Shown: positions 36,804 through 49,003 of the stretch, one piece after another
Position numbering within the stretch: position 1 is the first letter of the stretch
Layout: each line of letters starts with the position of its first letter
DNA from: Brugia malayi
Taxonomy: Eukaryota; Nematoda; Chromadorea; Rhabditida; Onchocercidae
Direction of reading: 5' to 3'
Assembly (NCBI RefSeq): GCF_000002995.4
Contig: NW_025062475.1
Span: 13,982,687 to 14,046,686, forward strand
Length of the DNA: 64,000 bases
Notes under the pieces: model-generated
Databases searched by the model: none
What the model saw: only the letters and a program-made list of their open reading frames with translations
Told to the model about the DNA's origin: nothing
Translations under genes and position numbers: made by a program

Positions 36804-38360
36804 TTTTGCATATATAATAGCTAAGCAATTAATTCGTATGTTAATGTTTAATTTTGTATTAAACCTTTTCTTTAAGGTTTCTTTCTAATCTTTAATGTAT
36901 TCTTTCTGTTTCTTTTTTGTTAGCAAAAATAAAAATTTTTTTTTTATTACATTAAATTTTAAGAAAAATTAAAAAAAAAAAAAGGAAACATTAAAATTAG
37001 TCTAATTTAGGGATATAAAATTTAGTTATATTTAAATAATTGCTAAATTAAATTTGTAAAATTTGCATTGCACCAATATTTAGTAATCATTTTGATTATC
37101 AAATTGACCATGCTTTATCATCAGATTTATCAAGTACTTCCAAATCAAATTATTTCTAATTATTTGTTTGATTCATATTAATTCTATATCAAATTACTCC
37201 CAATCATTTCATCAAATCACTTTTGATTGTTATCATCTAGGCACTGATTGATAATTAAATTGATCTTTATTCTATATCAAGTTATTTTCAATTCATTATC
37301 ACATTGATATAAATCATTTTTTCAAAATTTAGATTGAAAGAAAGCTACAAAACAGAAATGCTTACATTTTTTTGAATTTTAAAATCATAAAGACAAGAGA
37401 TATACTATTCATAAATTCTTAATGAATATGTAAAGAGAAGCTCAAACATATTTTTAGTCAACTTTTTTAATAATTAATTTCAACAACTCTTTTATCCTCT
37501 TTTCTTTCCTCCTTTTTCCTTCGCAATTTTATTTTCAGAAATGCAAAGTTGATTTATTTGCTTTATTCACTTTCATTTATGTCTATTACAAATATAGTAT
37601 GTAAATTTCTTTTTCGTATTTAATACAACATTTAGTTTTTTTTTTTTTTTTTAAATTTTTATGATATGCAATTTAATAATGACAATAAAAGTAGTAATAA
37701 TAATAATAACAATATTAGCAGCGATAGTAATAACAAAAATAATAATAACAATAACAATAATGATAATAACAATAATAATAATAATAGTCAATGATAATAA
37801 ATAATATTAGTAAATAATAATGATGATAAATAAGATGGATAGATTTTTTATTTTAATGCTGTTTCGCAGTGCTTCTTAAGATACCATTTATTTTGGAACA
37901 CTTTCTTCCTCCCTCCTTTCCCTTTGTCCCGTGCACCCCGCTTCTCCGAGATACCTCAGTCCCCCGAAATACCCCGGATATCCCGTAGTTCATTCTGTTG
38001 AAAGTTAATTGCTACTTTTATTAATCATTGATAATATCTTTCCATTATCTAAATGCATTTCATGATTATCTGCTTGTTTTTGTTGTTAATTTATGATTGC
38101 TATTTATAATTTCAAAAATTTATCAAAAAATTCGCTTAAATTATTGTTTGTTCAATTTCATAAATTTTGTCAAAAAAAAAAAAAAAAATTTTTTTCATTC
38201 CAAATTTAAATTGATAAATGCAGCATTTTGAAATGAAAAATGTTGAGAAGCAAAAAAGTAGGAATATGATTTTTTTTTTTTTTTCTTTTCAAAGTGTAAT
38301 TTAAGTAAACGCTATCGTGTGAGATTTCATTTCAATTTTATTTTCCCTTTTATTTTAGAA

Positions 38361-38363
<3 letters not shown>

Positions 38364-38392
<29 letters not shown>
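38364..38392. repeat. (GA)n microsatellite
   Basis: A pure AG/GA run of about 29 bases. Shorter GA tracts are at 39659-39674 and 40209-40225; TC tracts at 43700-43723, 44387-44402 and 45389-45404 are the same motif on the other strand. Confidence 0.9.
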
Positions 38393-38395
<3 letters not shown>

Positions 38396-40401
38396 TGGAT
38401 AGGAAAAGTAAATGTCAGCGTTTTTATTATTCGTTTTTTATGCGAACTTTTTTTTCATATAATTTTTTTTTAAAAAAAAAAAGAAAATTTATCGTTTTTT
38501 TAAATCATTTTGATTTCAGCGTTTTTTTTTTTTTTTGAAATTGTACTTATTAGCAATACTGAATGTGTGACATTAATTTTTCGTCATTCTTAATTAGTGT
38601 TAGAAGTCTGTTGTTAATTTAATTATTCAATTTGTATTTGTGATTAGTAAATTTTAGAATCAATGATATAAGAGAAATTAAAAAATATTTTGATAGATTT
38701 CATTTAATGAAATTTTGTAAAATTTAACTTTCTTTTTTTAATCTTCATTATTTTTATCAACGTAAGTTCATTTTTTCATTTTTTCATTTCATGGTTCTAA
38801 GAATTTGTTATAGATTCAGGTAATATTCTTTTTCTTTTATTTAATAAAATTATTTTTTTTTTAGAATTAATTTTAAGGAAATCTACATTTGAATAATTAA
38901 GTAATTAAACGAAAAAAAAAAGCTTAATTTGCATATTTAGTTGTAAAAATGAATATAAATGGCATAAGATTTAATGTTTTAATTTTAGAATTTGATATTG
39001 AAATTATATAATGTGCAAATTCAATGTGTAATTTCACGACAATTGGAAAAATTTGCTGAATGTAAAAGTCTAAAATAAAATTGTAATAGCAAACTTTGTA
39101 ACACATTTTGAAAGGATATATTGTCAATCATAAATAATTCTTTCAAATTATTATTACTTTTTTCAGTCAACAATTCAAAGTAATTTAATTGTCACCAAAG
39201 TTATGCACTTATGTCATCAAATTATTCTAAAGTACATTAATAGTAATAGCAATTCATTCTGTTGTTAAAATTGCTTTACAATTTTATAAATAATTTAATA
39301 ATAATTTTTATGAAATTAGTTTACCATAAAAGTTTTTCCTTCCAATTGTAATTTATTTGATTGTATTAGAACAGAAACAGTTTGTAATATTTTCGCCCTT
39401 TTTTTTTCCCTGCTCTCTATTATTATTTACATTATTATTTTATATGAAATAAATATGAATTAGATGTGATATATAATTTTAATAATAATTTTATTTTTTT
39501 TTAATAATAATTTTACGTGTTTATCACGTGCCAAGAATACTTGAAAAATCAATTTGACGTATTATTACGTGGGATAATACTTGAAATCTTATATTTTATA
39601 TTTCATAATCATTATTTGTATACTATAATAAATCCATTGAGATATATTTGAGTGTGAAGAGAGAGAGAGAGAGATGGAGAAAGAGAAAATCAAATAAAAA
39701 ATATTTAAATAACATCTAAATTTTAATATTTCTAGGTCATAAGTGATATTTCGAGCATACAAATATTCAGTATTCATATTTTAGGTATTTTATATTTTAT
39801 TTATATTAATAATGATAATAACTTATGATTTGTTGTGATGAGTCAACAAGGCAAACAATTATAAGCAAACAAATTGAAATGAATTCAATTTGATTTGTCC
39901 TTCTTCTCTGCTTTATGGCATTGAATGTAATTTGGGCAACTTATGAAGTTTTAAATTGAATTTGATATGCACTTCTATTACTTATTGCTATTAAAACAAA
40001 ACAAAAATAAATTTACTGCTATTCTGGAATAAATATTTATAGCAATAAAATATAATTTATTTCAGATATCGAATACTTAATTCCTAGTAATATTGATTAG
40101 TGAAGAAAATTTTAAATTAAAATTAACTCTGAAAAAAAAAAAAAAAAGGTAGGGAAGAGAGTTTAGTTGGCTAGTTAATTAGCAAATAATAGATGAAAGG
40201 AAAAAATGAGAGAGAGAGAGAGAGAAGAAAAGATTTTTATTAAAGATTTATGAAAAGGACCCTTTGAAAAGGAAACCCTCTTCACCCCTTCATTTATATG
40301 CCATTAATCGTTGTTAGCTAATTTATTCATCATTGTTAGGCAATCTAAGAGTTAGCCTTAACTACTTTCATTTTTATTTCACATAAAAATAAACTCAAAT
40401 T

Positions 40402-40452
40402 AATTATTCATCCGATCGATCTATAATAGATAGATCGATCGGATGAATAATT
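40402..40452. repeat. Perfect inverted repeat, 23-bp arms, 5-nt loop
   Basis: The left arm 40402-40424 (AATTATTCATCCGATCGATC then TAT) is the exact reverse complement of 40430-40452, with AATAG between. As RNA it would form a long perfect hairpin; as DNA, a cruciform. Confidence 0.95.
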
Positions 40453-42662
40453 CTGCCCGATCAATCATTTATTCATTATCTCTAATGAGATATTTAATAG
40501 TAGGAAAAAATAAACAGTGATATGAACTCATTTTTTATCATTCTAGAGAAAATTGATAAGGAGATTGATTGATTGAAAATGAACAGTTTAGATCAGATCA
40601 GACCAGATCAGATTAGATCGGCTAATGAACCTCTTACTTTTTGTAACTCTAATTGGTACTCAAAGGATTATAAAATTGTTAAGTTAACATTGTGTTAATA
40701 ATTTATTCTTCTATTTTACATTATATAAACGTGTTGAAATACTTAACATCAATTTACACATAAATTAGAACTTATTTTAAATAAGAAAAGTAAACATTTT
40801 AACAATTATTTAGTTTGCACCAAAAAAAAAAAAAAAACATTTCCAACAGACATTAAATAATTTGTCGAAAACAGTTAGTTTGTTTTTCTTCAAATAGTGC
40901 AAACATTCTATTATTTAAAAAGTAAGAAAAAATAAATCAGTAATTTTGCATGCATTTTGTATAAAAATTTTTGTTAACAACTATTAATACTTTGATTTTT
41001 ATGTTTTTTTTTTCTGTGTTTCAAAATAATTTTATTCTTTTTCTGAAATTTCATTTTTCTCTTTGCACATTTTACGATTGCAATAATTACGTAATAATTT
41101 AACGAAAATTTCATTAATAAACTATTTTATTTATTCATTCATTCATTCGATAGGTAATTGTCCGGTACAACCGGTTTGGTTATCACATTTTTCACTCTTT
41201 CATTTCCATTAGAATCGAAGTTTTTTTTTTTTTTTTTTTTTTTAGTATATTCCACTAATATATTTCTTTATTATATTTTTGTTAATATAATTAATAATAA
41301 TTAGTAATTTATGTTTTTAAAAGAAAAATTGATTTGTATTTATGCTACAGAAATAAAATAAAGATAATTTCTTGGCACATCAAATTTTTTTAGCACTTGA
41401 AATACTTTCTTCGAGGTTTTATGTACTAACCAATTTTTTACGATTTTTTTTTATAACTCTAGGTATTATTATCACTATTCATATCATTATTATTAAGATT
41501 ATTATTATTAATACTACTACTATTATTATTATTTATCGTTAATTAAAAAAGGACTTATCAAATATAGTTTAGTATTTCATCGTATCATCCTGTTTTGTTA
41601 ATAGTTTTTGCTTTTATTGTTTGTTCTTATAATTAATTAATTTTATTAATTATTTAAATTTTTTGCAGTTGCATTCTAAATGTATGATATCAAATAACAT
41701 ATTAGAGTGATAAAAAAAAAGAAGAGACCTTTCATAACATATAATTAAGGTTTGTTATTGTTAAAGCTAATTATTTTTAGTTTAATGAACAGTAGGAATA
41801 GAAAAAAAAATTAAAACTTTAAAGTTGGATATTTCCTAAGCTAATTCAATTTCTAATTCAATTTCTCTAAGCTTCATGAAAATATGGAAGAGAAGCTTGT
41901 AGCTTTTAAAAAAAAAAGTGCATCTAACCTATCTTTTGTTATTTTCAATTTCCAACGGAAAAAATAAAGGGAAGTCTTGAAAAATGCATTTATTTACATT
42001 TTCCATCTTTTTGTTATCACAGAGTTTTAAATGAAAGTTTTATTTTATTTTTTTATGCTTCAGTTGTAATCACTTTCATCGACGATAATAAATAAGTGAT
42101 AATGATAAGAGTTCATTTTTCTTATCACATCGTTTTTCCATTATACTTTTTTTATTTTAACATTTAAAAGTCCCGAAGAAATCATTCAGCAATTTGCTTG
42201 TATAAATATTTTAATGAAATAATGGAAAATATATCTTTGACTTTCAAAAATGTTTTGCTTTCAAGAGAAACTTTTTTTTTTTTTGGAATATTAAATTATG
42301 TTAGTAATTGAAAATTCTTAGCAAATTATCGTCAATGATTGAAAATTCTGACCACATTAGGAAGGAATATTTCAAATTGATTGTATGCTATATAATTGAT
42401 CAATATTCCGGTTATATCCTATTGAAAAATGCAAAAAAAAAAAAGAAAAAAAAAATTTGGGAAAGTTTTAATGATTGAACATTTTGGACAGGTTTTAATA
42501 ATTGGTTATACACCTTTTCAGCATAAATTGTTGACTGACCCAAATATTTCGAACCTGACATTGTAGTAAACAATGAATACTCTTATGTTGGTATAATGAA
42601 GTGTAATATAATATTTTGTATTATCAAAATAATTCAATTTAAATAACATAGACCACAAAAAG

Positions 42663-42682
42663 TAATAATAGTAATAGTAAAA

Positions 42683-42718
<36 letters not shown>

Positions 42719-42763
42719 TAATAATAATAATAATAAAATAATAATAATAATAATAATAATAAC
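42663..42763. repeat. (AAT)n microsatellite, interrupted
   Basis: About 100 bp of AAT triplets with AGT and AAAT interruptions. The Leu/Tyr/Ile-rich minus-strand ORF across it is an artefact of this repeat. Confidence 0.9.
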
Positions 42764-43395
42764 AATAAAGAATTCCTTTGTTAATTTTCTTTGTTATGCG
42801 AGATGGACAGATGTTGTTGTTTATCAACTTTTGCTTTGATTTTTTTTTTCCCATTCAATAATAAATTTCAAAAAATATCTTCACTCTAATAAATCTTCTT
42901 GAAACAGCGCAAAAAAAAAAGACTTCTAAATCGTTTTTTTTTTCTTTTTTTTTTTGTCTTCAAAATTGTCTGTTAAAAATTTTTGTTGAATGTAATTTAA
43001 AATGAGAGTATAAGAATAATGTTTAATTGAAGATTTTCACTTCTTTCCTCCAATTATTGCACTAAATCTAATCATTTCATTCATATTAATTCAATCATAT
43101 CCATTTTATACTTTTACAGAATTTTAAAAGTTTATTAAATTAGGAAACAGCGAATAGAAAATCAAAGTTATACCATCGTCCTGCAATTAATTTATGCGAT
43201 CATATTAAATACTCTTTTTTTTTAAAAAAAAAAAAAAACGATTGAAAATTTATTTGTTTGCTATTTTCAAAATATATCTACATTTAAATGAATTTTCATT
43301 TTATTTTATTTTTTTTTTTCATTTTCTTTTCCTCTATTTTATATTTGCTATCATTAATTAGACGAATGCATTAGCATAAGATTCATTAAGTATGT

Positions 43396-43417
43396 TTGCT
43401 TGCATGCATGCAAGCAA
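43396..43417. repeat. 22-bp perfect palindrome
   Basis: The 22-bp sequence, core TGCTTGCATGCATGCAAGCA, equals its own reverse complement. A further ATGCATGCATG copy follows at about 43430-43440, so CATG-rich symmetric motifs are clustered here. Confidence 0.95.
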
Positions 43418-43852
43418 TTCATGCAAGAAATGCATGCATGACAAGTTCTTTTATCATATATTATCGTTATTCAATTGATCAATAAATCATCCATAATAAT
43501 AGCAATATAAATTCATTAATGTGTTTACATTTACATTTTTTGTAAACAACTGCAAATTTGCAAATCATTCATCCTAATAAAAACTAAATGAAAAAGAAAA
43601 AAAGAAATGAAATGAGAGAAAACGATGAAAATTTTTTTGCTTTGTTTATATTTTTTTTTTCTTTCACTAATTTCACATTTAATTATATTAAATTTTTCTG
43701 TCTCTCTCTCTCTCTCTCTCTCTTCTCTTAAAACTATTTGTTTTTGTTCTTTGTTTTCCTTAAATTAATTAAAAATTCATTGAGATATGTTAATGAATTG
43801 AATTTTTCTCTCTTAACTTACAATCAATCAGTCATATTCATTTCAGGCATTA

Positions 43853-43896
43853 ACCAATCAATCAATCAATCAATCGATCATTCAATCAATCGATCA
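43853..43896. repeat. (AATC)n tetranucleotide repeat
   Basis: An AATC/ATCA-type run with AATCGATC variants; the frame across it reads as Asn-Gln-Ser-Ile repeats and is not a gene. Confidence 0.85.
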
Positions 43897-45388
43897 GTGA
43901 TCAGTTTTTATTCAACTAATTTACTTCCTTTCAAGGTCATTGTTATATTTCAATGAAATATTAAAATCATTTCGTATGTGAATGTGTAGAGGGAAAAGAA
44001 AGAGAAAGAAGAAATAACATAAGGAAAGAGAAATAAGAGAAAATAAAATTTGGATAAACAAATGAAAAAATTTTTATTCTTTTTTGATAAGTTTTATGTA
44101 AAATAGAAAATAAAAGAAAAAAAAAAGTAAGGGAATGAAATTTAGAAAAAAAAAAAACGCTTTTTTTTTTTGGTTCTGTCATTCGGAATGTCTTTCCTAT
44201 CTATCCATTCCGGATAAATCATTTCTGGCTTCTTTTTCCGGATATCATTTCCTGTCCTTTCATTTCGAATGTGCTTTTTGCCTCCTCATTTTGGAATGTT
44301 TTTTTTATCAAAAAAAAAAAAAACATGCTATTGCCATAAATTTAATATACTGTGACATTTGCTTTTTCTCTTTTCTCTGTGCTCCTCTCTCTCTCTCTCT
44401 CTTCCTTCCTCTCTTTTATAGCATTTCTTTTCTTTAATTTGATCATTTGATTACAGCTACTGAAATGTTAAAGGTTGACATACTTCGAGAATATTCCACA
44501 AAAACACGAATTTTGACAATTTTTTTTCTCTTCCATTAAATTTGTGAAATTTTAAAAATATGTCATTTCTTAACTTTTCATCATTATAAATTTATTTATT
44601 TACTTTTTTTTTTTTTTTTAAATCAAATGTGTAGCATTAATTATCAAAAACGTAAAGAACGCATTAAATAGAAACATTTCATTTTAACAAAACTACTACT
44701 TCCAATAAATTGATTGAATTAAACTTTTTAAAAATTTTAAATCAATCATTTATCGTTTATGTTTTTTGCTAAATTTTCATTTGTAAAATGAAGCATTATT
44801 TATCATCATTTCTTTTCTTTTTCATCTTTCCTCTCTTTTTACTCTTTCTTTCTTTGAAATAACATTTAAAATGTTTGTTTGTTTGTTTTTTTTTTCTTCT
44901 ATCATTGTTTAAAATTGACAAATATACAAATACAAAATGAAATAAACAAATATTACTTACTTCTTGCATATTTAAAGTAAGCAAATATTACTACTTCTTA
45001 TTGACTCGAAATAAATAGGTAAATATTATTGCTTCCTGTTTACTTTTTATTACAAATAATATTCATTGGGAATATATGAGATAAACACATACTGTAATTA
45101 GTATAATTAGATGTTATTATTATTGTTGCTATTATTATTATTGTTATTGTTACTGTTGTTACTATTATTATTGTTATTGTTATTATTATTACCATCATTA
45201 GTGTCATCGTTATTGTTATTAACTCAACTAACATAATGATTAATTTCAAACTAAATGAAAATTCTGAAATAAAATTTAATTTTGCTTAATATTTACAAAA
45301 TATTCTCCATTTCATCCTTCATTTTCTCCAATTATTAATTTAATTCAATTTTAAATGATCGATTTCACAACTCTCTCTCCTTCTCCCT

Positions 45389-45428
45389 CTCTCTCTCTCT
45401 CTCTCATTCATTCATTCATTCATTCATT
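45389..45428. repeat. (TC)n followed by (ATTC)n
   Basis: A TC run passes directly into six ATTC units, a compound microsatellite. Confidence 0.9.
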
Positions 45429-45699
45429 CTCTCGATCCATCGATCATGCTATCCTCCATTCTGTTCCATTCAATTCTCTCAACTAAAATGATTTGAGAAT
45501 TATGTTCATATTGGATGTATCTGTCTGTATCGATGATGGGTGTATACCGCCCAATGCGCAATACTTCTGCGCCATTATGTCCTATCATATATGTCAGTTT
45601 GTCTGTCTGTCCGTTGTTTTGTTGTTGTCATTTGAAAATTTAAATTTGAAACGATCAATCGACCAAACGACCTATCAAGCGGCCCACTAACCGATCAAC

Positions 45700-45805
45700 A
45701 AAGACCAACTAACTAACTAACTAATCAACTAACTAAACAACCAAACCAACCAAACCAATCAATCAACCAATCAACCAACCAACCAACCAACCAACCAATC
45801 AACCA
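45700..45805. repeat. (AACT/AACC)n tetranucleotide tract
   Basis: About 100 bp of AACT, AACC and AATC units, strongly C-biased and G-poor on the + strand, unlike the neighbourhood. It is followed at 45890-45907 by four AGAGT pentanucleotides. Confidence 0.88.
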
Positions 45806-46403
45806 AACAAGCAACGAACTGATGAAATTAACAATCGATTTTTCGTTGACGTTAGTTATTGAATAGCCAATGGTGAAGAAGGATGTAGAGTAGAGTAGAG
45901 TAGAGTATGCTGCTAAGTCTTATTTTGCTGTCTATATTAAAGCGATTGAAATTATGTTTTTAACTATAAATGACGTAATTCTAGTAAAGTAATATTGATT
46001 ATATACGTGAAATATAAGCGTTTTGACGTATTTATTTTATTGTTATTGAGAAAAAAAAAGTGAAAGAAAGTAAGTAATTTGGCTTATTTTACAATGTTTT
46101 AATTATTATTATATGTTAATTACATACTATGTAATAAAGATAGGATGAAATTGAAAAAAAAAAATTTTTTTTTGACATAATGAAAATTTAATTGAATTAA
46201 TGATTTGTTTGTTTGTTTATTTGTTTATTTGTTTATTGATAAAATTTATACTACATGAAGAAATTTTAATAAAATATGTGGAAGAAATGGAAAATTTAGG
46301 TTTATGTTGATTAACTTTTGATATATATCAAGTGATAAAATGAATTGAAATAGAAGTGTTCTTTTTTTTTTTTTCTTTTTTTTTTGAATGTTAACTTATA
46401 ATC

Positions 46404-46453
46404 TATGAAAATATACTTAACGTTAAGGTATGAAAATATACTTAACGTTAAGG
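46404..46453. repeat. 25-bp direct duplication
   Basis: The 25-bp unit (TATGAAAATATACTTAACGT then TAAGG) occurs twice head-to-tail at 46404 and 46429. Each copy contains the symmetric CTTAACGTTAAG. Confidence 0.93.
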
Positions 46454-46729
46454 TATGATTTTTTTAATTTTTTTTTTTTTTTTTCTTTTATGAAATCTGT
46501 TATACGTTTACAAAAATTACTACTCTAAATAAATCATTCGTTTTATAAAACTTCTATTTCATTTATATATAAATATATATATATATATATTTTTTTTTTC
46601 AGAAAAACTAGCATATAAGACAATTGTTTTTACGGTAAATTTTTTCCGGATTTATCAATCGGATTTTGAAAGCAGTAACGAAATTATTATTTATAACGAA
46701 ATATATCATTTCGTAAGTTATATATTCAT

Positions 46730-46732
<3 letters not shown>

Positions 46733-46770
<38 letters not shown>
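46733..46770. repeat. (AT)n microsatellite
   Basis: A pure AT run of about 38 bases; a shorter one is at 46567-46590. Confidence 0.92.
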
Positions 46771-46774
<4 letters not shown>

Positions 46775-49003
46775 GTGTATGATTTATACTAATGTTAATT
46801 TAGCTAAGATTTTCCATTAATATTTTATTAATTTTTTAGTCTCTTTTAAATTTTTTAATTTATCAAATTTACATTTCAGACTATATTAGCTGTATTTAGT
46901 TAGCTTAATTTAACTTCAATTTAATCCATATTTTTTTCATCAATCTCATCTAAGCTCACTTCATTTTTTCATCATTTCAATTTTTGATCGAATTAATTAG
47001 GCTCATATTTTGCATATATCATCGTTTCATTCACAATTTTCATTCATTATAATTGCATTCTATTCGATTGCATTCATTTTTATGTTCATTTCTACTCTAT
47101 TTATTATAATTTTTTTTTATCTTATTCAAAATTTTGTTCACTTCAATTTAATTAAATTCAAATTACTTCTCACCAAAACTTTGTATGAATGCAATTATAG
47201 CAAAATTCATTTGAAAGCATCTAAAAAAAGAAATCATATGTGTAATATAGAAGTAAGAAATTTTTTTTTTCCCATAAAGGATAATTTTTTTTTTTTTGCA
47301 CAGTTTAAATTAGATTTAAAAATTTATTTTATTTCCTTTCAACTCTTCAATTTTGAAATTTATCTTTTTATAAATGAAATGAAATTTTTGTGATAATGAT
47401 TTAATATATTCAATGATAGATGTCTATGTATCGTGAAATGATTAGGAGTAAACAGGTAATAATTGTATGTAAACTTGTTTATTGTTTTTTTTTTTATGGG
47501 AAAAAAAATTACAGAAATTAATTAATATTAATGAAGGAGATGGAAGAAAATATGAATGAAAAAAAAATAAAATATGAAGTAAAAATTTTTAAATTTTTTT
47601 TTTTTTTTTAAAAAAAAGGAAAAATGAAGAGAAATTTAAAAAAGAAAAAAGAAAAATATGGCTAATTAAAATTAAACTCATACTTTAAATGTAATTATAT
47701 TGTTTAAATATAGCTTTATTGCCATTTTTTTTTCTTTTATTTTAGTATTATAAATTTTAATGTGAAAAAACTAAGGTAAGTACATTTTTAAATTATTTTA
47801 CAAAAGTATTAAAAAAAAAAAAATTAATTAGTTTATGTTTTTTTGATTTATATCAGAATAGATAATTTATCTTTTACCCAATTAATTAAATGCCCAAAAT
47901 ACTAACTTTACTTTCTCTTCGTATAACTCTTTCTTTTTCACAATCCTAAAAAACTAATTTAGCTTAGAACTAATTAGCATACTAAATTATATATACTCTT
48001 GTAATTGTAAATTAAAATGTTTAATTATTTTTGCTGACTATTAATTAATTTTGCTTGTAAACAAGTCATTCATTAATTAGTTTATTAATTTCTTTTAGTA
48101 TTATTGATTTTCACTTATTCTATCCAATTCTTGTTTTATGTTGTTCATTATATAATCTGTTTATCACTATAAATTAATTAATTCAAATGATTTTTGATAT
48201 ATGTATATGGCATATATGTGTACAATTTTTTAATTTTAATTCTTTATTTTTTTCTATTATTATTTTATTAATTATTTTTTTTCTCGTTTTCATTTTATTT
48301 TAAATTCACTCATTCATATTCAATATTTAACTAATTTTTTGAACGATTTAATTGAAATGATTGATCAGTTGATGTCATAACAAAACGGATCATTCAAGTA
48401 TATTTAAGAAATAATTTGTTGCTATACTTATCCTTGTTCTCGTTAAATTTAATTAATTTCTTTCCTTCTTTTTTTTTTTTTTTTTTTTTTTTTAGAGTTA
48501 AAACCTTAGAACAAACTTTGTGAATAATTAATTCAATTTTGCTCTTTTATGCTCAACTAATTCATCAATCTTTAAATGCATTATTAATACTTTTTATATT
48601 ATTGATGTCATTTTTTTTTTTTTTTTTTTTTTTTTGGAATTATTTCATTTTATAATTATTCATATATTTTTACTGATTTTTCCTCCTTTCGAGTCTAAAT
48701 TTTTTTCTATCTAAAAAAAGAAAATGAAACTTTCTAAATTTTCCTTCTAATCTACAAATAAATATTAAGAAAGAAAAAGATAAAATGTGTGATTAGCTTA
48801 TGATAAATAATTTGGTTTAGATATATTATATTTACATTTACTTTTAAATGTATTTAATTTTAATAATAAACAATTAAGTATTTAAAATGCAATTACATTA
48901 GAAAATACATTATTGCACTAAATGATCAAATAATTTTATAAAAATAATGTCATAAAAATAATTATTAACATATTGGCGTTTTATAGGGCGTGCGGATTGC
49001 CGG

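Larger units (their letters stand above)
32389..49003. other. 16.6-kb gene-poor, microsatellite-rich region
   Basis: No exon with recognisable family similarity was found on either strand between pas-2 and UBL3. The sequence is very A/T-rich with abundant poly(A)/poly(T), TTA/AAT, TC/GA, AT and AATC-type repeats, two palindromes and one short GC-rich island. A non-coding first exon, enhancers or an ncRNA of the UBL3 gene could lie here, but nothing in the sequence lets me place them. The 146-codon minus ORF at 32750-33190 resembles no protein I know and is probably chance. Confidence 0.6.

Noticed and set aside
42639..42854. Leu/Tyr/Ile-rich ORF
   Set aside because: Encoded by an (AAT)n microsatellite.
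45493..45690. 65-codon plus ORF with Cys-rich segment
   Set aside because: Part comes from a CTGT-type simple repeat and runs into the tetranucleotide tract; no family recognised.
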